Shown one piece after another: positions 15,301-25,492 of a stretch of DNA of 64,000 nt. The stretch is from Cordia subcordata (taxonomy: Eukaryota; Streptophyta; Magnoliopsida; Boraginales; Cordiaceae): contig JAPTOF010000014.1 in assembly GCA_028554755.1 (NCBI GenBank), positions 2,232,001-2,296,000 of the forward strand. Reading direction: 5' to 3'. The translations under genes were made by a program, and so were the position numbers. How positions within the stretch are numbered: position 1 is the stretch's first letter; each line of letters begins with the position of its first letter. The notes under the pieces were generated by a model. It ran no database searches. It was not told where the DNA came from and saw nothing but the letters and a program-made list of their open reading frames with translations.

Positions 15301-18300
15301 CAGCCAAAAACTTTTAGAGAACTGTAGTCTCGTGGTGTGTTATAGCATTTCAAAAGGGGATTTATCCAGCAGGGTTGGTGTTGGCAGTCTATTTATGAGG
15401 TATTATGAGGTAGTTGGCAGTTGCTAAGGCTTCTAGCCAATATTTTTGTAGGCATTTTGCTGTGAGTGAGCAGGGCAAGTGTTGTTTCAATTAAGTGAAG
15501 ATGCTTCCTCTCCATCTTCCCATTTTGTTCTGGGGGGTGTGTGGACAGGAAGTTTGGTGGAGAATACCAAGTTGTTGCAGTTTTAGCTCCAGATTATGAG
15601 AAGTATTCTGTCCACCATTATCAGATCTTAGTATCTTGATGATACTTTGAAACTGTGTTTGTATTAATGCATGATAGTTAACAAACACATCATAGACATC
15701 TGACTTTTGTTTGAGAGGATAAATCCAGGTAAACTTTGTAAAGTCATCAGGAAAATAAGGTAATTCTTGTATTACGTACAAGATTCCACAGGGGATGGAC
15801 CCCGTACATCTGAATGTATCAAGTCGAAGGCCTTTGATGTCTTAGTACAGGAACTAGGAAAGGGCAATTTGTGGGCCTTTGTTACAGCACAACCAGTACA
15901 TTTCTCAGTAAAGAAATCTAACTACCTATTGATACTAGAGGAAACAACGGTAGAAATTTGCCTAGAAGGGTGTCCCAATCGAAGATGCCAAACTCTGTCC
16001 TCTGTGAAACTATTATTGGTGCAGACACAACAAAAAGCAGTTGAAGAGAAACTCTGAACTGGACTGGAAAGTGAAGGAGATAAGCTTGAAGGAGAGAGGC
16101 TGGAAGGAAGAGGATACAAGTTGTATCCTTTCTTAGAGGGTCCCTTGAACATCACCAAACTTGATTGATTGTCCAAGATAACCACCTCTTTAGAATTAAA
16201 AATCACAATGCAGTTATTATCCTTTGTCAATTGATGGACTGAAAGAAGATTAGAAGAAATAGAGGGAACACAAAGAACATTTGACATAAGGAAATTGGCA
16301 GATTTAGTAGTTAATATACTAGTTCCGGTGTTTTGAATTGAAAGGTTTGCTCCATTTCCCACAGCCACAGAAGCTGTTCCTAGATAAGGCTGTCTAGTTT
16401 GCAGTTGGTTCAAAACATGAGTTATATGACTTGTAGCACCAGAGTCCAGGATCCAGGCGGGCTGAGAAGAAGATAGGATGCAGTTGATGTCTGAGCAGTG
16501 AAAGCCGCCTGTTCTAGCTTCACATAGTAATAGTTTTCTGTGTCAAGCCTATGCCAACACTGAAGGGCATTGTGATTTGGCTTACCACAGATTTGGCATA
16601 TTAGCTGAGGTAGTGTAGAGGACTGAGGAGAGTTCTGTGGTGGTTTAGAAGGTGGAGCACCTCTGCCTTAACTTCTTTGGCCTCTTCCTCTTTGATTGTT
16701 CCTAGCCCTTCCTCTGCCCTTACCTCTTTGATTGTAGGTAGAAGTGTAATGGGCTGACTGAAGCTCAGTTGTGCTAGGAGTAGTTGCAGTGTCTATGATG
16801 TTCAGTTTGTTAGCAAAAGACAGATTTAGTTCTTCATTGAGAAGAAGGCTTGTTAATTCAGAAACAGTGACTGGTTCAGGTCTAACTCTAATGGTAGTCC
16901 TGATAGAGTCAAAGGCTGGTGGCAAGCCTTGCAGAATATAGTAGACTATGTCCTCTTCTTTCACAGGTTCATTTGCTACTGCTAGGCGATCTGAAATGGT
17001 TTTGATCTCATCAATGTAGGAGGCCTGAACTGTCTTTGCACCCTTCGTAATGTTATACAACTTGTGTCTAAGTTGATAGACATGAGTCCTGCTGCTGGAT
17101 TGGAACCTTTTCTCTATAATTGCCCAGATTGCAGCTGCAGTGTCGAGTTGATAGATGTAGGAAAGGACAGATGGAGTAACTTAGGCGTAGAAGCAATTTT
17201 TGAGGTGTTGATCAGTGGTTAACCAAGAAGCATGCTCTGGATTCGGTGTAAGAGAACCATCATGATGTCTTGTGAGTCGATCAGGACATGGAACTTGGCC
17301 CAAAACATGGCCAAGGAGTCCAGAAGCTCTCAGAAGTCCATGAAACTGAGTCTTCCAGAATAAAAAAATTGTTGGAGTCCAATTTGATGGTGACATAGGC
17401 AGGAAAATGTTGCAAAAGCAGCTGAGTGCTGAAGGAAGAGATTGATCTGAAGGCAGTGCTATAGTTAGGGTTTGTCGCAAAGGTGAATTTGGGGAAAAGA
17501 GAAAATTCACAGTGAGATTGAAGATATAGCTCCAGAGATAGAATTGCACAGGTAAGGGGAATAATTTGTGTGAATTTGAGAGCTGGGAGATCAATAATGA
17601 GGAAGATATGAAGAGGTGAAGTAATCGAAAACCCTAACTTGGAGAAGAAGAAAAAATTGATGTGTTGATGAAAATTTCAGCTGGAAAAAGGTATAGCTGG
17701 ACCTGCAAGAACAAATAGAAGAGTTTTGATGGAGAGATTTAGGTAAAACAGGAAAGAGAAAAGGAATTTGCTGCCATGGAAGCCATGGAAGGTCAAATCT
17801 CAAGCTTCGAGAAAGAAGAAAAGCACAGGATTTTCAACCTGCTCTAAATACCATATTGAAATCAAGGCAGAGAGAATTTTGGTAGAAGTTTCTGTCATTT
17901 CACATTCACTGAATATGTAGACTAGATCAGGTATTTATAAAGACTGCCTTGCCTTTACGAGAGTTAGTCACAAGTGACCAACCACCTGTGTTAGCTGGCA
18001 GGTGATGGTTACTAACCAGTGCATATACAGTAACTAACTGACATACATATAACAGAAACATCACAGACTTAGTAACTAAGCTCTGTACTCTTAACAGTTA
18101 TTGTATGCAGTTGGTTAGTTATAGTGCAATCCATGTAACAGCTGGCAGATAGTGTTAGTAAGTCTGTTTGTTAGTTATACGAACAGACTAGAAGCTTCTA
18201 GTTGTAATCCGCATCTATAAATTGATGTGCCTGTAACTAGAAGAGAATTAATGGAAAATATCTTCTCCAAACACAAAACAATTTCTCTCTAGAATTTGTC

Positions 18301-21300
18301 AGGGAGGTGGACAATATGCCAAAATTGACAAGACTAAGAGTAAGAAATTTAATTTAAAAAGGAGGCAGTTGCTTCCCATGTACTGCTGTGACACAGTAAA
18401 GTGTTTTATGACAGTTCTACTTTTTCTTTTGTCTTCTGAGATTAGTATGCTGTGTGAATTTATACTCCTGGAAAACTTGCTTGTTGCAAATTAATATTGG
18501 TTTATTATATAGTACCATGGCATTTTGTTTTGTGTGATCCTTGAAGGATTATCGTGTTAATTTGTTAATTGTTCTTGCAGGTTAAGAGCATCGATGGAAG
18601 GTTATCTTGATGCTTTTGATCCTAAGACCTCTAATACTCCATCTGGAATTTTCTCTAATCGGGTTGAGGTGAGCGACAATAGCTGTGAACTTGATCTTGT
18701 CATTAAAATTTCCATGTTGTATTTATAGGTATATTCACAAGTGGCCTTGATCTGAAAACTTTTACCTTATAGACTATCAAGTTGGTGTTATGTCTATCTT
18801 CTTAGTCCAATTGTTGGCTTTTATAACAAAGGTATGCAGTTGTCACATGCTATGGAGGTGAATGAGGCCCTTTTCACATAAGAAACATAGATGAAGAGTT
18901 CTTATTTTTAGAAAAGTTTAAGGACCTTTTGCAGGAGGTTTACTAGTTTCTATCTCTAATTTTCATGATAATCTTTATATTGAGGTGAGAAAAGCCCTTT
19001 ACATATTTTCTTCATGATGCTTGGACTTGGAGTATTCTCAAATATCCTCGTTTTCCTGTAAAAATACTTGAGAGGGATTCTTTGTTATGACTATTGGCTT
19101 ATTGAGAAACTGAGTTGTGCTTGAGTTATACTTGTAAGATAATAATAGTGTCTTACAGATAGCTTATCTACTATACACTAATAATGTCTTTCCATATTTT
19201 CTCATGGGGCTGGCCTCGGTTGAAGGAAAAACACTCCAGACAAAAAGCAAAGACTATCGTGAGTGATCTATAGGTTATCAACGACTCACTAAGGGCTCCA
19301 TTCTAGTAACGAAATCTGATTTCATCGAGATAAGATGATCTTGTTAAAAAGGATTGAAATTTAATTACATTGCATTAGTGTGTCTGTTTTGAGCTAGTGA
19401 ATGCAAATATTACCATATGAGAATAGCTTTAAATGTTCTTTTAATGAGCCAACTTGCATCAAAACTTAGCACTTATGTAACATCCTTTTCTGGTTGAATG
19501 CACAAGTGTTTGATATGGTACTAGAATTTTGCTGTTGTGCCCAAGGCCTAAAGCCCCACGTCTGCAAGGCGGCTAGTGCCATAACCTTGATAATGATTAT
19601 ATTGGGCCAATTATAGATTTGGCTCATGGTGACTGGTTGACTAAATTGTTACTTAGACCCAGAACACTCGTTTACAACTACGTATATATAATGACTATGG
19701 CAATGTTTGGACATCACAATCACCCCTTACTGTGGACTTGCCACCCTAGTCAGGGGCTGGAAATACCAGTGACAAGCCAGGACTAAGTAGATATGCAAGT
19801 GGATAATAAGATTATAAAGAGATCTCAATGCGTGAGATGATCCTGAGCTATAATCTCAAGAAAGGTCTTCTCCCCCAGCCCCCGCCCCCCCCCCCAAACA
19901 AAAAAAACCGAAAAACATGGAAATACATTTTTTTAATTCTTTTAGCAGGTTCCTTGATCATTCATTATGGAGATTTTCTGCTAGAACAGTATAATAGTAC
20001 GGCATGTGAGACATCAGTTTGACTGGAAACCTCTTGATTCTATTTTGACCTGGCTGAAGAGGTTTTTTAACTTTCTGCAACTATGCTACTTGTTTGCAAG
20101 TATTACAAAATTGAAGCAGCCTTATTACTATTCTGAATTAACGTATTTATTCTTTTATTTAAAATTCCTGAATCTTGCTTTAATCCTTTTCTTTTTTATT
20201 TTTATTTTTCCACTGTTGGTTAACTGAAGGAACCTGAATTTGAAAATGTCCCGGTCAGCCTCATGGATCGAGTAATCAACTTCCTTAACGTAAGAACCTA
20301 CCTTGCCTTTTTCTAATCCTTTTGCTTTATTTTCTTTGTTTCATTTTGTTTTTTTCCTTCCTTTTGTTTCACTTTCTCTGTCTTGTTCTTTAATTTTTTG
20401 TTCTTTTTGGGGGCTTTATTGCTCGTAAAATTTCCTTGTAGGATACAAGAGAGGAACTTAGATGCTCCATGGCCAAGGATGCGATAACCATCAAGAATGA
20501 GAGCTTTCATGTTAGTGAAGATATAATATCTAAAGGAGAATCTATTTATTGTAGTGATGAACCAACATGTGTCCAGATGGCAAAAGATATATCATTGGAT
20601 TTTCAGAAAAAGATTGCCTTTTCAAGACATGACATAGAAGGGACTACTTCGGCTGTTTTGGACAATGAGGAATCATTCAAATCACTCATGGGTAAGTTGA
20701 ATATCATAACTGATCAAAGTTTTTGGTTAGGTACTATTATAAAACTCAAACTTCTCAGGATTTATAACACTGACTTATTTAATAAACGAAAAGAGTGGAT
20801 TCATTAAATTTCAGATTAAGCAAAGAAATAGGAGGCTCAGAAAATGAGCTGTTGCCAAAGGTTGAATGATAAGCTTAGAATAGTAGTACGAGAGTCTCAT
20901 AGTTAGTTAGGTTGCACATATTAGCACATGCAGATATGAGATATATGTTCTCCAGCTGTATCACATCCTATAAAATATCTAGATGGATCTTTAATACTTG
21001 TAATCACTATAGCAGATATAAGATCGAAATAATTGGCTTCATATGTCTCAATTACGTTCGAAATAATCGTCTTCTGAAGATTCTCTTTTCTATCATTTTC
21101 GACCACCTTGTCCCAAAAAATTGAGTGTCAAATGATGAGATGGATGGAATAATTCTTGCGGTATAAATCCTTTGTGATGCTATTGAATGGCCTTTAGTTG
21201 CTCAACTTATCTGGTTTTCCTTGCAGTTTCAAGGATATACTCTGAGTCTTGCTACTGTTATTGCTGTTTGTTCTGTTGCTGGACAGAAAGTAGTCTTCCA

Positions 21301-23222
21301 GATTAAGTAGCAAATTAGGTGACTCAATTCATTAGCTTACCTGTTAATTCTGTGGTGCTTCTGTCCCATCCTATATGGTAATAAACTTCCATGGTTTGAA
21401 CCCTTGACTTCCATGGCTGCTTGTCTATCCATGACTTCATATGAACAAGGGTATCTAGATTCAAATAGCACCAAAATGGTTACTTCTTTGGGTTTAGGTT
21501 TGACTCCCACTGCTTTAAGCCTGACCCTGAAATTGTGTGAAGCCTGTACTCTTCTAGCATCCTGCTGGTTCTCCATCATTGTACCACCAGAAGCTTGATA
21601 ATGATTCTTGATTCCCTTTTTCATATGTCTCAGTTACATTGAAATTTGAGCATGATTCTGGATAGATTATTTGGTGGTGAATAGCTTGCCTAATTACTAT
21701 TCTTGCGCAATAAGTTTCACCCAGTTTACCTTTTATGTATTGTTTGTCTATTTTCAAAAATTTTGAGAACATCAAATGTAACTTGGTGCTGTATGGACTG
21801 CAGATATAGAAACTGAAGATCAACTTTTCTATGAGTTGCTGCATTCAAGATGTGTAGCCTTAGAGAAACTAAAAGCAAGCCGACAAGATTTTATCCTTGT
21901 TGCATCATTTCTTGATCGTATACCTAATCTCGCTGGATTGGCACGCACATGTGAGGTGTGTTTGTTAGGACCATTTAAATTCTGGGGTATTTTGTGTTTA
22001 TGAGGGTGTACTCCAGAGTAATTGCTTGAGTTCTTTTTCCCATATTGTTTATTTTCATTCAGCCCATTGCAATAGGCAATTTGTTATTTTCATTAAGTAG
22101 TACTTTTGTAACTGGAAATCTGACTCCTAATAGGTGTTCAAAGCAGCTGGATTGGCCATTTCGGACAAAAGCATACTGAATGACAAGCAATTTCAACTCA
22201 TCAGGTTTCCACAATTATACTCATTCCTTTTATGTCATGTCCTTCGGGGCACAATGTTTGGATTTTTAGGGAGTAAATTATCTGAATAAGAAAGAGAATT
22301 ATGTTGTATGTGTTGCCCAGTGATTTTGTTGCTCAGAGAGTTGATTTGCTATCCAGCTTTAAAGTCCACGTCATTTTACTTTTGTCACTTTCCCATTTTG
22401 TGAAAGAGAAAAGATAAACAATCCAGTGATATGATTCTGCATACTTCTTTTCATTTCAAAAGAAAACTAAAATCAACAGCAAGCTGAATCATATAGTTCC
22501 AGTTGCTGCAATGACATATTTTTTATGTCTGTCTTAGTTACCATTTGCTACAATGACTCATATTTATATGTCTGTCTTAGTTACCATTTGCTACAATGAC
22601 TCATATTTATATGTCTGTCTTAGTTACCATTTGCTACAATGAAACTCTTTGGAAATTCACACCATTTCTGGAGCTGTGACTTCTACTTCTTTATACAGCT
22701 GTAAGATTCTTCGATTTTTGGCTGCTTATGGTAACTGTTTTTCTGTTTCTTAGTGTAACAGCTGAGAAATGGGTTCCCATTTTAGAAATCCCAGTTGGTA
22801 CCGTGAAAATTTTCTTGGAGCAAAAGAAGCAAGAGGGCTTTGCTATCTTAGGTCTAGAGCAAACCGCCAACAGCATCTCTCTAGACCAATACGTTTTTCC
22901 CAAGAAGACAGTGAGTATTTGAAATGTGGACCATGTACATTCTACAGCAAGAGACATTCTGAAATTTCTCCTCTACTGGTTGCTTGTTCTATTCTATTGT
23001 CATGCCATATTTATGTGAATATGGATCTTTAGACTATTTCATTTGCATATTATGCAGGTGATGGTCCTTGGCCGTGAAAAGGAGGGTATACCTGTTGACA
23101 TAATTCATGTTCTGGATGCTTGTATTGAAATTCCACAGCTCGGAGTAGTTCGGTCACTCAATGTTCATGTCAGTGGTGCCATTGCACTCTGGGAGTATAC
23201 CCGGCAACAAAGATCCCAGTGA
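349..23222 (+). CDS. TARBP1/Trm3-like SpoU tRNA (guanosine-2'-O)-methyltransferase, 3' part
   Basis: The C-terminal 499 residues of a large tRNA ribose 2'-O-methyltransferase of the TARBP1/Trm3 type (expected Gm18 in tRNA, using S-adenosylmethionine). Exons: 349-396, 616-723, 6574-6648, 8036-8086, 10901-11044, 11125-11255, 18581-18668, 20230-20289, 20442-20691, 21804-21955, 22134-22204, 22754-22910, 23058-23222. All phases agree (1500 nt in total) and all borders are GT-AG. Upstream exons encode helical repeat sequence such as [20 protein letters not shown]. The last four exons carry the SpoU (SPOUT knot) domain: [10 protein letters not shown] (motif 1), [11 protein letters not shown] (motif 2), then [11 protein letters not shown] and [20 protein letters not shown] (motif 3). 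The stop is TGA at 23220-23222. The 5' end lies outside the window. Introns 2 and 6 exceed 5 kb because of retroelement insertions, but no exon is broken, so the gene is probably active. The family call is strong; the exact tRNA target is inferred from orthologs. Confidence 0.9.
1575..1845 (-). repeat. 3' LTR of Ale-like Copia
   Basis: A 271-bp LTR matching 6155-6425, with TG...CA ends. On the minus strand it holds a TATA-like CTATAAATA block, as expected for a promoter-bearing LTR. Confidence 0.92.
1853..2833 (-). pseudogene. Copia reverse transcriptase C-terminal half and RNase H
   Basis: A 326-residue open stretch carrying the RT active-site motif [12 protein letters not shown] near its start, [10 protein letters not shown], then RNase [46 protein letters not shown] and [18 protein letters not shown]. 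It is the best preserved part of the element. The N-terminal RT half is separated by a frame break between 2834 and 3125. Confidence 0.9.
3125..4912 (-). pseudogene. Copia protease, integrase and RT start (broken)
   Basis: The protease region reads YTGATSHVT where intact elements have a D-S-G-A core, so the catalytic Asp has been lost. It is followed by the integrase zinc region ([11 protein letters not shown], 4178-4912). The integrase body passes through several frame breaks (about 3880-4178). The segment 3125-3880 contains [21 protein letters not shown] and [11 protein letters not shown] of the integrase C-terminus, then the RT entry ([20 protein letters not shown]). An altered RARLVAKG-type motif follows. 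Confidence 0.8.
4917..5779 (-). pseudogene. Copia gag (broken)
   Basis: The capsid-like gag of the 1575-6425 element. The start codon at 5779 opens [12 protein letters not shown]. An in-frame TAG follows about 40 codons later, and the frame shifts near 5580. Later segments show [20 protein letters not shown] and [19 protein letters not shown], both typical of the Copia UBN2-type gag. A basic Gly/Arg-rich stretch ([11 protein letters not shown]) follows. The CCHC knuckle is weak and lies near the gag/protease junction. Not functional. Confidence 0.8.
6155..6425 (-). repeat. 5' LTR of Ale-like Copia
   Basis: The partner of 1575-1845. Its outer flank AATAA equals the flank left of 1575, which proves one insertion event rather than two solo LTRs. 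Confidence 0.92.
7017..7074. repeat. 29-bp tandem duplication
   Basis: Two copies (7017-7045 and 7046-7074) of a unit containing ggcattgcatgcatttgaa, inside intron 3. Confidence 0.75.
7515..7735 (+). mobile_element. Possible solo Copia LTR
   Basis: The segment starts TGTTAAGAGTATAC, much like the LTR ending at 18096 (TGTTAAGAGTACAG). It contains repeated TAGTTAG blocks, a TATATATATCTAGCC box and ATTAAAGAAATAA, and ends TTACA. No primer site or target duplication was found, so this is a candidate solo or decayed LTR. The 7150-7320 stretch is similarly rich in TAACTAA and may be another LTR scrap. Confidence 0.35.
8465..8616. repeat. 76-bp tandem duplication
   Basis: Two adjacent copies (8465-8540 and 8541-8616) of a unit beginning gatcttgatcc, with only a few substitutions. 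It lies in intron 4, next to LTR-like sequence. Confidence 0.9.
8620..10010 (-). mobile_element. Internally deleted Copia fragments in intron 4
   Basis: Minus-strand Copia remains. At 8798-9061 an integrase scrap reads [17 protein letters not shown] and then jumps directly to [16 protein letters not shown], so the middle of the domain is deleted. 8620-8790 is LTR-like on the minus strand (CTATAAATACC box, AATAAACTC). At 9641-9976 is the RNase H end ([37 protein letters not shown]). A purine tract (TTGAAGGAGGAA, minus strand) lies at 9653-9664, next to an LTR-like stretch of about 9430-9652. Homology stops abruptly near 10010. Confidence 0.75.
10100..10650 (+). mobile_element. Gypsy integrase tail plus 3' LTR
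   Basis: Plus-strand codons read [15 protein letters not shown] followed by LNLEGEV. This matches the chromodomain-like C-terminus of Ty3/Gypsy integrases, where the pattern is LVQW, then ATWED, then LEDK. A purine tract (GGGGGGAGAAT) then abuts TGTTACAAATATTG at 10320, the probable start of the 3' LTR. The LTR contains a (GA) run near 10455 and ACTATATAAGC near 10510. Its right end, about 10620-10650, is uncertain. The rest of the element is missing. Confidence 0.6.
12040..12330. repeat. Direct repeats of about 60 bp in the Copia leader
   Basis: Two near-copies beginning taccacctcatc (about 12066 and 12263). Each continues through gtagagaggatatt or ttagagaggatatt to tacttaaca. They bracket about 140 bp between the outer LTR and gag. 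This may be a small independent insertion; its nature is not identified. Confidence 0.5.
12360..12850 (+). pseudogene. Copia gag fragment (outer element)
   Basis: Gag-like codons in shifting frames. The clearest part is 12672-12835, reading [20 protein letters not shown] then [20 protein letters not shown], homologous to the gag of the 1575-6425 and 14420-18096 elements. It is truncated after about 12840, where unrelated Copia RT sequence begins. Confidence 0.7.
12870..14372 (+). pseudogene. RT and RNase H of a second Copia lineage
   Basis: The sequence is [20 protein letters not shown] and [20 protein letters not shown], then [39 protein letters not shown] (usually YVDD) and [14 protein letters not shown], followed by RNase H ([37 protein letters not shown]). 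Stops occur at 13174, 13567 and elsewhere, and the palm domain is shortened near 13315. It ends in a purine tract (TTGAGGGGGAG) and TGTCGGATATTTTT at 14373, the start of a 3' LTR kept for only about 50 bp. Sequence style differs from the Ale elements; it may be Tork/TAR-like. Confidence 0.8.
14420..18096 (-). mobile_element. 3'-truncated Ale-like Copia nested in the block
   Basis: The minus-strand element has a 5' LTR at 17857-18096 (240 bp, TG...CA on both strands) and primer site TGGTATTTAGAGC just inside it. Gag spans about 17470-16668 ([37 protein letters not shown], Gly/Arg-rich tail). The protease/integrase start spans 16413-15922 ([12 protein letters not shown]) and the integrase 15781-15230 ([21 protein letters not shown]). 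The RT entry ([20 protein letters not shown]) ends at 14567, and homology stops near 14420. RNase H and the 3' LTR are absent. Multiple frame breaks are present. Confidence 0.82.
18097..18301 (+). repeat. Right LTR of the outer Copia, 5'-truncated
   Basis: Matches 11520-11724 from GTTATTGTATGCAG to the TTGTCA end. The minus-strand element's 5' LTR directly abuts it, consistent with insertion near base 16 of this LTR. Confidence 0.8.
18302..20229. other. Intron sequence of the methyltransferase gene
   Basis: Apart from the exon at 18581-18668, this stretch shows no convincing coding sequence. A C-rich and A-rich run at 19871-19910 resembles the low-complexity tail next to the SINE-like element at 25655-25795, but nothing more can be supported. 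Confidence 0.5.
22524..22652. repeat. 43-bp minisatellite, three copies
   Basis: Copies begin at 22524, 22567 and 22610 with tatgtctgtcttagttacca. The third is incomplete. It is intronic, between the SpoU motif 1 and motif 2 exons. Confidence 0.9.
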
Positions 23223-23685
23223 CTGGTATTTGCCAAATTGTACATCATTTACTAGAAAGTGGGGGAAAGGCTATGGTGCTGTTGCAGTTTTATTTTCCAC
23301 CAGCTTTACTCGTATAATTTTTCGTTAATCCTATTTGTTACTAGAGACGGCGAATCAGATATTGTGCATTTACCGCTTGTTTTCTAATTTTAGAAATTTG
23401 ATTTTATTTATGCTTTACTTTATCGACTCGTTTCATATCATGGTTCAGGCCTTAAAATCGGTGAGGTTTATTCTTCCTTTTCGAAATCCGAAGAAGTAAT
23501 TGATTGAACCATTGACAGGAATTCCACGGGCACTTACTAAAAAAAAGATTACTACGTGATTTGATTAGCCCATATCTCTTTTCCTACATTGATTTGATTC
23601 TTTCGATAGATACCGAGATTCGGATTGGAAATCATAAAAAATCTAGTAATTCGAACCATAAGAGTAAGGCGATGATTTGTACTAA

Positions 23686-23779
23686 TTCATACGTTGTTCT
23701 CCCAAAGGAAAAGATCCAAAATGCTCTTGAGATTCATACATTGTTCTCTCAAAGGAAAAGATCCAAAATGCTCTTGAGC
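23686..23779. repeat. 47-bp tandem duplication in a possibly organelle-derived tract
   Basis: Two copies (23686-23732 and 23733-23779) of a unit containing aaaggaaaagatccaaaatg. The surrounding 23430-23830 tract has a composition unlike its neighbours and recalls plastid spacer DNA, but I could not place it on a plastid gene. Confidence 0.8.
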
Positions 23780-24055
23780 AATTTGATACATATGTGATTC
23801 AGAAAAAAAAGACTCTTTTTCTTTCATCTTCTCTGCTTAATTTTTCTGTCAATACAATATTATGCATAAGCATTTGTGGTTTGTATTATATGCTATAGTT
23901 CTAGTTAGAGTAGAATAATAGCTTGTAGCTTTTATTATTTGTGTTGTATAGTGTGATATTTGGTCTGGATATGTTTGATAGGAGTAATTTTTTTAATATG
24001 AAGAATGGATAATGAATAATGACGAACATAGTTGCGTTTTATGGCGCTGTTGCGC

Positions 24056-24245
24056 GCATACATTTCTCTCTTCCCTTTTTAGTTTATTTTTTACTCTGAA
24101 TCACAAGATTTTTTTAGCTTTATGGGAATGACATGATTAGAATATTTAGAGCATACATTTCTCTCTTTCCTTTTTAGTTTATTTTTCACTCTGAATCACA
24201 AGATTTTTTTAGCTTTATGGGAATGACATGATTAGAATATTTAGG
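24056..24245. repeat. 95-bp tandem duplication
   Basis: Copies 24056-24150 and 24151-24245, starting gcatacatttctctct, differ at only a few positions. Intergenic, between the methyltransferase and subtilase genes. Confidence 0.92.
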
Positions 24246-24469
24246 TTTTATGGGTTTGAATATATGAAATATATTTAAATTACATGAAACTTCGAGATAT
24301 ATATTACATATTCTTTTTTAGGGGAGAATGCATTTTCCGTTCTTTTAATCTAGAGTGAGTTATGCACATATGAAGAAGTTTATTACCCTCTTGAGTGAGA
24401 TTAGTTCTTTTTATGTAATGAGCCACCCAATTAAAATTAAGTTACAGTACTCTGTTTTGGAAAATTAAT

Positions 24470-24524
<55 letters not shown>

Positions 24525-24527
24525 GTA
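24470..24527. repeat. (GT)n(AT)n microsatellite
   Basis: About 10 bp of alternating TG followed by about 40 bp of alternating TA with one G interruption. The rest of 23223-25492 is AT-rich intergenic sequence with no gene that I can support; the subtilase promoter must lie at its right end. Confidence 0.9.
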
Positions 24528-25492
24528 CAGCCATAAAATATTTCATATTCTAACTCGATAAATTTCCTTCAACAAATGAGATTGTGAAAGTCACAAAAAT
24601 ATAATTTACACATTCATGTGACTGAAAGTAATAACTTGTGAAAATATATCATCACTATGGTAAATCACATAACTAATTCATGAATAACTGTTTAAGTAAA
24701 TTTCATATGCTAGCACTTTAATATCATATTCGTAATGGATAAAAACAAACTCAAAGTCCGCAAAATCAAATTGTTGACTACCAATTGTCAACATTTCTTT
24801 GTGTTGCTTTGGTTGAATAAAAAGATTGGATGAGGAAACACGTGATTCGGTATATCCGTCGATTCTATGTTACTCTTCGATTGCGATTAGATTGTAATGT
24901 GCATCATTGATCATTAGGCCAAGAAATTTCAGATATGTATAGGTATCAAACTTGGTAGTATGGGAAAAGCATAACTGCAATTAACATATATTTGTATACG
25001 GTTTATGCTTTAGAATGTTTTCACTAATCTCTTAATTCTTATCAGACGGAGAAGATAAAATCTTATTCATTAATAAAGACCATAACAAAACAGTCATATG
25101 CTCTTTTGGAAACAATTTTGTCTTTTCCAAAAAGTTGAGACAGGATTGTTCACATTCATGGGCCATCCATTACAAGTGTAATGACTTAACCAAATGCTTA
25201 AGTCATACACATCGTATGAGCTTTTCCACATTATATTCTTAACCCGTGTAGTGATAGAAAATGAGCCAAATATGTGGGTCGAGGCCGTTTGAAAATGAAA
25301 ATAGCATTGCATGCATGCTTGTATGGCTTGAAATCAAATGCATGCTTTTGCCCCCAGTACCGTATTTTGTACATCACGAGTCATATGTTAACATGATGTG
25401 TAAAAGATATATACTTGGAAAGGAAAGTGGAATTCAAGCGTCAAAGAACAGTTTTGTTAATCTCTCAGTTAGGTTCATCACCACAACTGATA

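Larger units (their letters stand above)
11504..18301 (+). mobile_element. Nested Copia block in intron 6
   Basis: An outer plus-strand Copia has a left LTR at 11504-11724 (TGTTAGAG...TTGTCA). Next to it is a clear initiator-Met primer site, TGGTATCCAGAAC, at 11725-11737. The matching right LTR at 18097-18301 lacks about the first 16 bp and has roughly 20 differences. Its gag (12360-12840) is followed abruptly by RT/RNase H of a different Copia lineage (12870-14372). Next comes a minus-strand Ale-like element cut off in its RT (14420-18096). Flanks of the outer LTRs (TATGC and GGGAG) do not match, so deletions or recombination followed insertion. Confidence 0.8.

Noticed and set aside
22524..22652. 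CRISPR-like short direct repeats
   Set aside because: Copies are directly adjacent with no unique spacers, in a eukaryotic intron.
24470..24527. Possible origin or regulatory AT-rich island
   Set aside because: It is a plain dinucleotide microsatellite.
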